Made by a program: the position numbers and the translations under genes. From positions 372,001-436,000 of the forward strand of contig JAVTVJ010000050.1 in assembly GCA_034509425.1 (NCBI GenBank): a DNA stretch of 64,000 nt, written 5' to 3'. Each line of letters starts with the position of its first letter. Within the stretch, counting starts at the first letter, position 1. Below are positions 20,876-30,945 of the stretch, piece by piece. Under the pieces are notes generated by a model. That model searched no databases, had not been told where the DNA came from, and was given only the letters and a program-made list of their open reading frames with translations. This DNA is from Eopsaltria australis. Its lineage: Eukaryota; Chordata; Aves; Passeriformes; Petroicidae.

Positions 20876-23800
20876 GGGAAAGAATTAACTGGAAAGCCCA
20901 GCGGAACATGCATTTTAATATCATGCAAATTCTTAGCATTTCCAAAAAACGTGTTTGGTGTAAGGTACTGCAAGAACAAAGGATCCCAGTGAAGGCTCAG
21001 TGCTAAACCCAGCTCTGGAGGAGCTGCTGAGTCTGACGTGAGGCAAACCTGTGTGTCACTTGTGTGAGTTGGAAAGAGCAGCTTTCTGAGAATCACAGAA
21101 TCCCTGATGACAGAGAGCCTGGGCTGCTCTTGCAGCTGAACAGAGCTCCTTACACAGGTTACAACCAGCAGATCTGCTCCTGCAATGGGACAGCTCCTGG
21201 GGATGCTCTTCTGGGCTGCAAACCCCGGAATTTCAGAGGAAGTTCAAGTGATAAAGGCTGAGGGATCCCCATAGGTAATGAACTGTCAGTGCTGAGGAGC
21301 ACCCACTGAAGCACTGGATTGATGGGATGCAGAACAGCCAAGTATAATTGAAATTCTAAACAGGGAGGCCAAATAGGAATACCTAAATAAAATTTGGACA
21401 GGATCCTGGGTAAGCAGCAGCTCCAGCAGAAAAGGCCAGAGGTCTGTAAAATCCCCTTCAGGCTACTGCTTGAATCCCATCCAGCAAGTAGCTGGAGGAG
21501 CTGCAGCAGTGTCCACAAAATGTGCTGACACTGGGCTGGTATTGCCTTAAAAGGCTGCCCAGGATAATGTCCAGGGATGTTCCTCAGGTCCCCTCCTCCC
21601 AAACAGCAATCCAACCCAATCAAATTATTGTGAGAGACCTGCATCAGCAGAATAACTTTCATTAATGGCTGTTTGCAGGTTCCTGGCTCAATGGCTCTCA
21701 GGGAAGCCTTTTAAGGTCTCTTTAGCTGCTGCCTGACGTGCTTTGCTTCTCTTTATTGCCTGTTAACATGTGCACCCAGCTCTTTTAAAGAACAGGTGCT
21801 TTGAACTGGCTCTAAAATAAAGGGAGTCAGAATTTTGGGGCTAACCATGTAAGAGCAGTGTATCAGAGCCCTTTTGAGCCAAGATCCCACCCCTGTGAAA
21901 CACGGGGAGCTGTGATTCTCCCCAGCCTCTATTTATAAGATTTCGTCACACAGCAGGGAGGGGGCACAGGCCCACGTGAGCCAGGCAACCAATGCTCAGC
22001 AGGAGCAACCACAGGGAACAGCAGAAGCCAAGAGTTTGCCCATAGGCATTGAAAAATTATAATGAGCAAATCGATTTTGAGTAGTCTAAATTTGCTTGGA
22101 GATAAATCAGGAGCTGAACAAATGCTCTATCTAAGAGAGAAATGATTCACCAAGTACAGTGTTCCTAGAGCCACACAGAACACTCATGGCTGCTCTGAAT
22201 GCTGGGGTTTTTATTTTTTTTTCTATTTCTCAGACAAGACCATTATTATTTTCTTGTTACAGGTCTAGTGCTGATCCCGCTGCAGTCAATGACAAATTCT
22301 CCATTAGTTTCAATGAAGGACTTGGTCTCCTAAAAGCAATTTTTCATCAATATCTCAAGTAGTTCCTTGACTCTCATATTTAAGAGCGAGACTCTGCTCC
22401 TCAGTCATCAGCACCTCTCCCCAGCACAGCTGCAATTTGCAGAGTCCCTCCAAGTCCCACTGCAGGCCCCAGATCCCAGATCAGGATTGTATTTCTTCTT
22501 AGAGAGGTGCTCTCTGCTTCATTTGATGTGCCCATTACTTGAGAACTGTCTCTCCTTTTGTCCATTAGCTAAATTCTGGATGAGCTTATTATTCTGCTTT
22601 GGTTTGTAACAATCCCTCTGGATCCATCTCTATGCTTATTAGGATTTTAGAAATGCAATCTAATTTGTGCTAAAGCATACAAATTGGGCTCCCCTGTGCT
22701 CTGGGCTGCTCAACACCCACTGCTCTGTCTGCAAGGCAGAGCTCTGATCTCTGCTCATCAGTGGAAGGAGCAGTGCTGGGGTACAGGCCAAGCAGGAACC
22801 CTCTCTGAGAGAAATACCTGAGCTCAGGTGAGCCTCGGGACCAGAAGTGAGACCAATTGGTTCATAGGTAGCTCTTTTAAATTCCTTTCCAACTCCTCAT
22901 GAAATACTAATTTCTTCAGCTTGACTGGAAATCGTTTCAAGCTCCTTTGGTGGCCATAAGAGCAATCTATTTTGAACAAAGTTCCTGGAATCAAAACATG
23001 GGCAAGGCCAAGGAGATGCTCATGTGCTTTTTACACTCATTCTCTGTGGGTTTTTGTCTCACACAGTTCAGACTGCAGCCACTGCAAGTCCCTGCCCTGC
23101 TCTGAGCACATCCTCACCACCACAGGGAAACACAGCCAAGCCAGACACGCCAGCAGCTGGCAGGGGCTGCTTGATGGTGTTGATTGGGTAAGTTAATTAA
23201 GAGCTGAAGTTATTTTCAGCGAGGATACGTTAAAAAAGTACACAGAGCAAGTGTTTCATTTTGAGATTTGGTAGCTTTGGTTTCTGGAGAAACGTCTCCA
23301 GACATTACACTGAGCTTCAGCGTGGCTGCAGCACGGCACAGACGTGGCACAGACACTTCCAGTTGCTTCCTGATTTCCCCAGAGAAGTCACTCATGCCAA
23401 CTCAGTACCTGAAAAGAGTCACCTCCTCTGGTCCCTCACCTGAGCTTTGTCCCATTTCACCAGGGATCATTGTCACCCCACCAGAGCAGAGCCAGGACAT
23501 GGGACACGGTGATGCCACCACAAAGAGGAAGCTTTTTCTCCTTTCATTAGGGCAGAGACCAGAGTGGGCTCTGCAGTGGGCACGGGAGAGCAGAGGGATG
23601 GCCACCAGCAGCTCCTGGGCCACTCCCAGAGCCACAAGAGCCACCAAGGCAGGTCAGTGGCACTGCCACGATGTCAGGGCCACCCTGGCCACCAGCCTGG
23701 GCAGCCTGGGCTCTTCTCATCAAGGCTGAGCAACAAATACTTGGTTTCTTCAAACTCCCTACTAACTTCAACAAGCCTTGTCCTCTTAAAGACTCTCTTA

Positions 23801-24350
23801 GTACCATTTAGTGCTTAATAAATGCTCTGCCTCATGGAAAAGGAGCAGATAAAATCAATGAAGTGCCTGCAAAGTTGCTTTGTACCGTCTCACATGCATA
23901 TTTAGAAACCCTCTCTTCCCTGCCACTCACCTCATGGATCTATTCTTGGAGAATAAAAACTGGGATATACTTTGCAGCCAAAAGTAAAGTCATAAAGAAG
24001 TTTGCTCACGTTCCTCGACACATGAGATATAGAGTTAATTAAAAATTGTTCTCTGTACAACAGGTTTGTTTCACTGGAAAATGTCACTGATGTAAGGCTG
24101 TTCTACTCTTGTTGCCAACTACATTGAATTGACTCCATTATAAGCTTACTCCTCCCCCCTCCCCATTACTTTTCTTCCAATAATAAACCAGAGAGGTCTT
24201 AGAGCCCACTTTTTTATTGGAAAAGGTGCATTAGGATTAGCTGGGTTGCAGCAGTCATTTTATGCCCCTCCAGTCCCTGTTTATCTGTAACTCTACAGAA
24301 GCAGCAAACACTTGCTCCAGTCCTGCACAGTATAAATGAGATTTTTGATC
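20876..24350. other. Non-coding sequence with a possible enhancer and an old repeat
   Basis: No gene. At 22030-22170 an AT-rich patch (AAAATTATAATGAGCAAATC, GATTTTGAGTAG) looks constrained. At about 24000-24300 a second AT-rich patch (GAGTTAATTAAAAATTG, CCAATAATAAACC, GGTGCATTAGGATTAGC) is similar. GC-richer DNA at 23470-23700 holds only short frames. Confidence 0.45.
22262..22350. repeat. Old interspersed repeat with CAATG inverted motif
   Basis: It reads GCTGATCCCGCTGCAGTCAA TGACAAATTCTCCATTAGTT TCAATGAAGGACTTGG. This resembles a sauropsid interspersed sequence of the form AAGTCAATGGCAAAACTCCC followed by ATTGACTTCAATGGG. I know the pattern but cannot assign the family. A better copy is at 30868-30945. 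Confidence 0.4.
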
Positions 24351-25292
24351 CTACAGGCATGGTGCTGTTAAAAGATTTTTAATTAGATAAATACATTTTA
24401 TAAAAAGATTTTGCAGAATAGTTGCCTCTAGCAACTGTAACAATCTTGAAGCTTCATCTTCTGAAAGGAAAGAAAACTCTTGCGGGAGGCTGGTTGTGTT
24501 ATATAAAAATGAAAGATGGTATTGCAGAATTAATAGGAAGGGGCCAATGGAAATGCAGTCCCACTCCTGGAAACGGGAGTTTGTTTCATCACTGACTTCA
24601 AACAGCACATGGATTTGTGCTCTGATTTTTCCAGCTGGGTTGCCAAGTGTCAGCCCTGGGCTGGAGGAGTAGCTGGACCAGGCTGGAGGGAGATGTGCTG
24701 AGAGCTCTCTTTCCACAGCTGCTCCGGGCTCTGTGAAACCGTCAGAGCTTCCCCAGCTCCGGGGCATCCTCCCCCAAAGGATGTCACCATAACCCCCTCT
24801 GCCCTGCAGCACTGCAGGCTTCCTGAGCTTGCTCTCCGTGCCAGCCAGCCACCCTGGAAGTGTCCCCCAGGTCAGGGAAGGCTCTGGGAGCTGTCCCTCC
24901 CTGCCTGAGGATGGAGAACAAGCAGCCTCCCACAGGCAGCGCATTCCCAGCCTGGCAGGCACAGACAGGAGGGGAGCCCAGCCCTCCTGATCCCAGCAGC
25001 TGTGAGTCCTGGGAAAGAGCAAGGTGGAGTGTGGGCTTGAGTCCAGCTCATGCCAAGGTGGCAGGAACTGCTCCCATGCCCTTTTGCCACCCAGCTCAGA
25101 GCTCTCCTGGCTGCCACGGCCCCAAAGGCCCTCGCTGCTGTGGGGCAGGGACCCCACAGAACCTTCCTTCTTCCCCCTGCACATCCCAGGGGGTGAAGCC
25201 TCACGATGTGCTGTCCAGGTGGGGAGTTTGATCCCTGCAGACTCAGTGCAGGATGGCAGCTGGAATGGGAACTTTTCCATGCTCACCCCCAT
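24351..25292 (-). other. Long open frame of 313 codons, probably not a gene
   Basis: An ATG-to-TAG frame on the minus strand, the longest non-repetitive frame in the window. The predicted product has no signal peptide, repeat or domain I recognise. It is rich in Ser, Gly, Leu and Pro, and its C-terminal 60 residues come from AT-rich DNA with quite different composition. Shorter frames are open on both strands over 24860-25400, which points to general stop-codon depletion in GC-rich DNA. There is no nearby CpG island or TATA box. Confidence 0.12.
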
Positions 25293-27099
25293 AGTCAGTA
25301 TATTTAGCCCTGACCTAGAAAGACCATCCTTTCTAGGGCTGAGTTGTGATTCAGACAGTCTGCTTGCTGAGCAGAGACTGCCAACTGTGCCGAATCATAG
25401 CTGATTAGAGGTGGGAGAGAGCCTGAAAAACAATACACCCAGGCAAATGCAGTGGGCTTGGAGCATTTCATGGAAATTATATTTAACACCATTCTGGTGA
25501 CTTAAAGAAAAATTAAAACAAACAACCCTCGCACCTTCCAAAATAACCCTACCTGTCTCTGGTGGGAGAGGAGAGACTGGCAAAGGGTTGCTATTTTAAA
25601 TCACAGTGGAATGGGGTAAGAAAGAATATACATGGAGGTAGATCCATACATAGGTAGAGATACATACACACACATCTCCAGATGAAGCATTGTCTGAGAA
25701 AGGAAGGGTGGACAGAGAAGGAGATACAATTTTTTTTTGCATTTTAAGGAAAATTCTACCTTGAAGCAAAACAAATTCAGTTGTGTCTAAGGGGAAACAA
25801 GAACAAAAGAAAAAAATAACATGAGAAGATGTCTGGAGACATCGTGCTCATACTGAAATGTCTGCTGGCAGGTCAGAAAGGGTCCCATCAGCCCAGCGTG
25901 GGACTGGAGCTTGTGCCCCACAGGCAGCTATCCTCTGCCTAAGGACACTCTCAGGCCATCACCTGGGATTTGAAGGAGAAATCTGATCTACAGGCCTGTG
26001 AGAAGGCAGGAGGAGGCACACGTTGTGCTTGTACACCAGTAAAACAGCCAGGGAGTTAAACTGGAAAGCACTGCACAGCCCAGCCTGGAGACAGCAGAGC
26101 AGGAGACTAAACACAACAGTTTAACAAATAATTACAGGTTCTTTATACGGCCTAGAATTTGTAATCCACCTTCATCCACTTCTCTTTGCACAGTTTAGAA
26201 TTACAATGCCAAAGGGATCACAGGGAATCATGAAATAATGTCCTGCATTTGAGTGCAGAGCAGACAGTCTCGGGTGGTTTTAGATACTCTTTTCATGAAA
26301 CATTTACCATGTGGCACCCAAGTGTTCCCCCCATTGTACCTTGGCAAACACTGACACGCTGCTGCAGGCACTCACACAGTGAGTGATGAGAAAAAAAACC
26401 CCAAAAACCCTGACTTGGAGAAGTTCTCCTCGATTTAAATTCAGTAAAGTGTGGGCATTGAATATTATCTCCATAATAAATTTGCCACACCATAAAACAG
26501 AGTGGGGAATCAAGAAGTGATATCTTGCATTTCAACAAACGCTCGGTCTCTGAGGACCCCCACCATCCCTTGGTATGTAGGAGTACCATTTATCATCTGT
26601 GTTTTTCATCTCCACTGCATGAAGAAGAGGGGATTATGGCAGTGGTGCTGGACTGATATCTGGGGGACTGTGAATCCATTACCTGCCACAGACTCCCTGA
26701 CTCCTCAGTAAGCCCCAGCTGCTTGGTTTCCCATCTGCATTTCCATTTCAGAGAAACTTTAAATGAACGTCAAAAGTATTTGAGGAGTCAAAAAGGAAAC
26801 AGAAAATATCTGAGGTCAAATAAAAGGTACTGCTTGACTATAAAGAAAAAGGGTTTTTCTATATTTTAAGTGGGTTTTAAACTCTTATAAATAATTCTGG
26901 GAGAAATTGCAAACTGGCAGCTTGCTTGAAAACACCTTCAAAAATATTTCACCTTTTTAATACTTTCTTTTCTTTACACAATTGTTTTGTTAAATTGACA
27001 CCGGTTTAGGAAATACTGCATGAATTTGGGAAATGCTTCTGCATGTTTTACTCCCCATAAATGACCAACACCATAGACTCAGATCTAATAATGAAGATT
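25293..27099. other. Non-coding sequence, nothing identified
   Basis: AT-moderate. A short phrase near 25393 (GAATCATAGCTGATTAGAGG) is reminiscent of a CR1 end but too diverged to call. The right end (26750-27100) is AT-rich without clear features. Confidence 0.5.
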
Positions 27100-27560
27100 C
27101 TTTTAACAAAGTACCTAACAAAGGCTTTACTTTAAGCACAAGCTTAAATCGTCTGGGTTTAGCGAGTTAAGCACAATTAAGGAACTGCCAAGTGCTTTGC
27201 TGGGGGAGTCTGGAGTCAAGCACCGAGCGAGCACTCGGGCTGAGTGGGGTGAACGTGGTGAAAAGTGAAAATAAAGCACGAATAAACAGAAAATAAGCAT
27301 GGCACTTGGAGACTGTGCGCTTTGCTGGTACAGTATTTCTGAGGTGTGTTTTGTGCGTTTGAAAAAATCCTGTTATTCAGGAGCCTGGAATTGCACTTGC
27401 GCTGATGAATAGCAGAGGCACAGCGTGCAGCCCTTTATTCCGAGGGAGCCTTAATCACTCCCCTCCCGAAACTGCTGCTCCGTTTGAGTGACAGAATTAG
27501 AAGCAATCCACATATTGGAGGGGGAAAAAAGGAAAGGCAGACCCATTTGGTTGTCAGACT
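27100..27560. promoter_or_regulatory. Candidate conserved enhancer, CpG-retaining
   Basis: AT-moderate sequence with about fourteen CpGs spread over 460 bp (for example AAATCGTCTGGG, TTTAGCGAGTTAAGC, AGCACCGAGCGAGCACTCGG, GCACGAATAAAC, TTGCGCTGATGAATAG, TTTATTCCGAGG, CCCGAAACTG, TCCGTTTGAG). It also has AATTAAGG, CTTAATCACTC and TGAATAGC cores. There is no long frame. Density is well above the neighbouring DNA but below island level, which fits a constrained element. Confidence 0.42.
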
Positions 27561-29402
27561 GTGGGTACATACACAAAGCTTTTAGCAAAAAAAAAAAAAA
27601 GCGAAGAAAAAAGCAGAGAAAGTTGTTGCCCTCCTAAATGACGTCTATATTAATGACATGAATGACAGGCTTAAGGGGAAAATTATAAATCTTTCTTTCC
27701 AGCTTTTCTTTTATTGCCCCACCATATATTTCATCTTTCCAGAGAGCAGGGCCATTAAACCCTGAGCTGACAGTGAGAGCTGTGGAGAAGCTGCAGCCAG
27801 GCCCCTCTGGAGCAAGGAGCAGCCCTCTGGGTCTGTCTGCTCCAGGTGAGACCATGGAGCACCAGCAGCACCAACATGACCCAGGCCACCATCCCTGCAG
27901 GGCAAAGGAGAGCTCGAGGCACTCAGGAGGGGCTCTGCCCTTGGTCATGGGTCCCAAGAGCCCTGGAACTCCCATCGTTTGGGACTCCCCAGTCCTTGGT
28001 ATCCTGTTTCATAAGGGAATAAGTAGAGAGGATGTTCTGCCCCTGTTCTTGTGGCAGAACAGCTCTCTGGGGCTGCAACCTGCCAGCAGCAGCATCCAGG
28101 GTGACCCCAAAGCCTACAAAGCCCCCAAAGGATGTTCTCTGTTGGCAGCAGTGGCTTTTTTGTCTCTATGAAGGAGCTTTGGACTCCTGATGGAAAGAAG
28201 AATGTTGGCTCTCCCTTCCCATGCCTCCGTCTCCAGAGTAGCCACAGATTTCTGCATTTCTGCTTTGTTCATTTTCCAACGCAGTCTCCAGGGAAAACAA
28301 GAAGGAGACAGAGAAACCCCAGTGTCTTGCAGGATCACAGACACAGCTGTAATCATCTTCAGTTAAAAATAATTCCTTTAAATGTCCCTAGACCAAGTTC
28401 CATTTTCCCTGGGGGTGATACATAACTAATAACACTGATAGACCCCTTCTGCAGGTGGGTGTTTGTGTGCTGTACATTTACACATACACATGCAAATTGT
28501 TCTTTTTCCATAGGAGTCTCCTGTGGAAGATCACTATGGTCACGTGGAACTGCCTGTGCTCAGACACACTGCAAAGATACTTCCTTGGGTTTTATTGTCT
28601 GTGACCACTGTACTTATATTTTATAGCAGCCTAATTATAGACAATCCCCTTTAGGTGCTGAGATGCAGTGCTAAGTTATTCTGCAGGTGAATGAGTAGAT
28701 GTAACATTTCTCTGTGTTCTCTAAAATTGTGTTGTAGTATTAACTGGATTTGTCAACAGCAGGACTGCCTGGAGAAATTATTCCATTTAAAAATGGTCCT
28801 TGATTTCCCATCACCAGCAGCACTGAATCCTCAGTGTTTGGGGAATGTTTATGTCATGGAGGAAGTGGAGGACTGAAAAATTAAATGGGTTTGTTTGAAA
28901 CCTCCCACACTGCTTAGTTTATACCAATGAAAGGCAATGATGGCTCCTTGCAAATCAATTGAGGGGATAGAATTAAGAAAAAATAAAAATTAATAATCCA
29001 GGTGAGGCCAAGTCTGGCTCTCAGGCTCTACCTGTGCTACCCAGCCCGAACAGATACAGTTCCAATCTTTTTCCTAGCACTGCTACCATAGATAATAAGA
29101 CTAATTTAATTTTCTGTCACTCTTTTCATTTTAATGGACACTCAGAGATTTCACAGCCATAGGAGAACAGTGCCCAAAACCACATCTTTTCTGGAACGAA
29201 GAGACACGGAAAAAGAGAAACCTTGGGTGGAAATGCCAGAAGAAACATCGCCATGAAAAACAGGCTTTAAATATTGAAAACATTTAAAGGACAACACACA
29301 GCACAGGAGAAAAGAGGCTGAATAAAACATGCTGTTATTAAAGCCCTGGAGCTGAGTCCTGGAGGGATTTGCAGTTTGCCAGTGATTTTTCGGGGATGCT
29401 GA
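27561..29402. other. Non-coding sequence, nothing identified
   Basis: Includes a 14-base A run near 27588 and a GC-richer block 27770-28130 with short frames on both strands. No domain, RNA or repeat is recognised. Confidence 0.5.
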
Positions 29403-29640
29403 GTGCCACTGCGAGGCCGTGGGTCTGCGGAGACGCGGCGCCTGCAGAGCAGTCCCCGTGCTGTGACAGGTAGCAGCTCCCTCCCAGGCTCAGTCTGGCA
29501 CATTAAAACCCAACAGGATCTTTCTTTTCTCAGCTCCGTGCCTGCGAGGCTCTCGCACGGTGCCGTCACCCCCTGCTCATCCCACCCCGGCGAGGAGCGC
29601 AGTATAAATAGCTACCAGTAGATGACAGATAGAACATGGA
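29403..29640 (+). promoter_or_regulatory. Small CpG cluster ending in a TATA box, promoter candidate
   Basis: About 16 CpGs in some 200 bp (29410-29600) inside otherwise CpG-poor DNA, followed directly by GCAGTATAAATAGCTACC. The TATA box is TATAAATA at 29603-29610. A start would be expected near 29635-29640 on the plus strand. ATGs follow at 29636 and 29642 and open a 74-codon frame of unknown nature. There is no evidence of transcription in the sequence itself, so this may be a lncRNA promoter or an enhancer. Confidence 0.3.
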
Positions 29641-30094
29641 CATGACAACAGTGTCCTCCCCCTGCTCCCGCAGCCGGCACAGCAATTCCTGTCGGGATCC
29701 ACTCCTTGCTGGGGCTCTGGGAGCACAGTGGGGCTGGCAGGAGTCGAGCTGGCTCCAGGCAAACTCGTGCTGCCCCCAAAACCCCATCCGAGGTGAAGGT
29801 GTAGGTGAATGTTTATCTGAGCAAGGTGATAACCTTGGGGTTAATGAAGGTTTGGTGTAATTTAAGAGGTGCTCATCACCAGGGACTGATGTCATTTGTT
29901 CAGTGCTTCAGCGAGCTCCCACTTTGGCTCTTTTTTCCCCTAAACCCCTGCAGCAGGGCTATCCAGCTCAGGGATAATGGAGGGGACTAAAAATCAACTC
30001 CTCATCTCTTGCTAATTCTGCTCGCTTCACTGTCCTATATCCAAAGCAACAAAATAGGGGCAGGATGTTTGGGAACCATCATTTGGCTCGACTG
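29641..30094. other. Sequence downstream of the TATA candidate, no gene recognised
   Basis: It holds short plus-strand frames (to about 29990) that resemble nothing I know. Confidence 0.4.
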
Positions 30095-30440
30095 GCAAGA
30101 GGCCAGGGAAGAGCAGAGAGGAATGATAAGAGATGTGGAAAACATGACCTGTAAGGAAAAGTTGTAGGAATTGGGTTTGTTTAGTCTAGAGAAGAAAAGA
30201 ACGAGGAAAGTTTTGATAAGAGGAAAGATATGACAAAAGTCTTCCAATATGCAGAAGTTTGTTATAAAGAGAACAATACTCTTCCTGTTCCTTCAGAAAA
30301 CACCTTATTTGCAGCAAGGAAGACTGGGGTTAAGGCGTTAGGAAAGTGTCTTTCCTACAAGCAGGAGCAGGGAAATCCTGGCCCAGGCTGTGTAAGGCAG
30401 TTCTGGTGTCTCCTCTGCACTGGGAGCTTTCAGAGCTGAT
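30095..30440 (+). mobile_element. Old CR1 LINE 3' region, sense
   Basis: In order: AACATGACCTGTAAGGAAAA, then ATTGGGTTTGTTTAGTCTAG, then AGAAGAAAAGAACGAGGAAA, a GATATGACAAAAGTCTTCCA block, AAGTTTGTTATAAAGAG, AGCAAGGAAGACTGGGGTTA and GTTAGGAAAGTGTCTTTC. This follows the 3' half of older, turtle-like CR1 (TATGAGGAAAG, TTGGGTTTGTTTAGTCT, AGAGAAGACTGAG, ATGATAACAG, TTATAAGGAGG, ATTAGGAAAAACTTCC). The far 3' part is badly eroded. Confidence 0.8.
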
Positions 30441-30867
30441 TATTGAGGCAGAGGCCACGTTCCTCTGGCAGCTCCTCCTGGACACTCAGGGCAGGCTGTG
30501 CCTTTGGGGATGTGGCCGAGTGCAGGTGCCACATTTTGATCGCTGCCTTCACGTGCACATGGACATCCAGGGCAATGGCAGTGTCCTGGAAAGGAGATGA
30601 GCCCTGGCTGAAGTCAGAGGAGAACTGGCTTGCAGAAGTCAATCCCCAGCCCTGCAAAGCTGGTAAATATTTCACGAGGTTCACACAGCCTCAAACTCCA
30701 CAGGCTTGGCAAAGCCTGCCCGGCCGCCCTCCTCACGAGCTCTAAAGAGCCTGGATTCAACACTGAGCTGGCAATTTGTTGAAGACACATGGGGCAGAAA
30801 AGAAACCAAACTTGCTCTGTTTAGACTGACATTGGCTCCCCACTGTTGACAGCAGTCCAGGTCTGGG

Positions 30868-30945
30868 GTCTGGTCTTTCTCCCACTGAATTCCACAGGGA
30901 GTTTTTCCGTTGGCATCAATGGGGGCAGTAATAAGCCATTGTATC
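30868..30945. repeat. Old interspersed repeat with CAATG inverted motif, second copy
   Basis: CTCCCACTGAATTCCACAGG, GAGTTTTTCCGTTGGCATCA and ATGGGGGCAGTAATAA match the sauropsid pattern CCCATTGAAGTCAATGGGAG / TTTTGCCATTGACTTCAATG better than the copy at 22262. The family is not assigned. Confidence 0.5.

Noticed and set aside
21090..21120. AGAATCACAGAATCCCTG as a CR1 terminal repeat
   Set aside because: The short phrase is CR1-like but no CR1 body follows on either side.
23926..23940. Minus-strand ATGAG|GTGAGT as an alternative PMEPA1 first exon
   Set aside because: A perfect donor next to an ATG, but it would leave two bases before the junction, whereas the known split codon needs one. Such donors occur by chance at this length.
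25380..25450. GAATCATAGCTGATTAGAGG as a CR1 3' end
   Set aside because: Only the first dozen bases resemble CR1. The expected continuation is missing.
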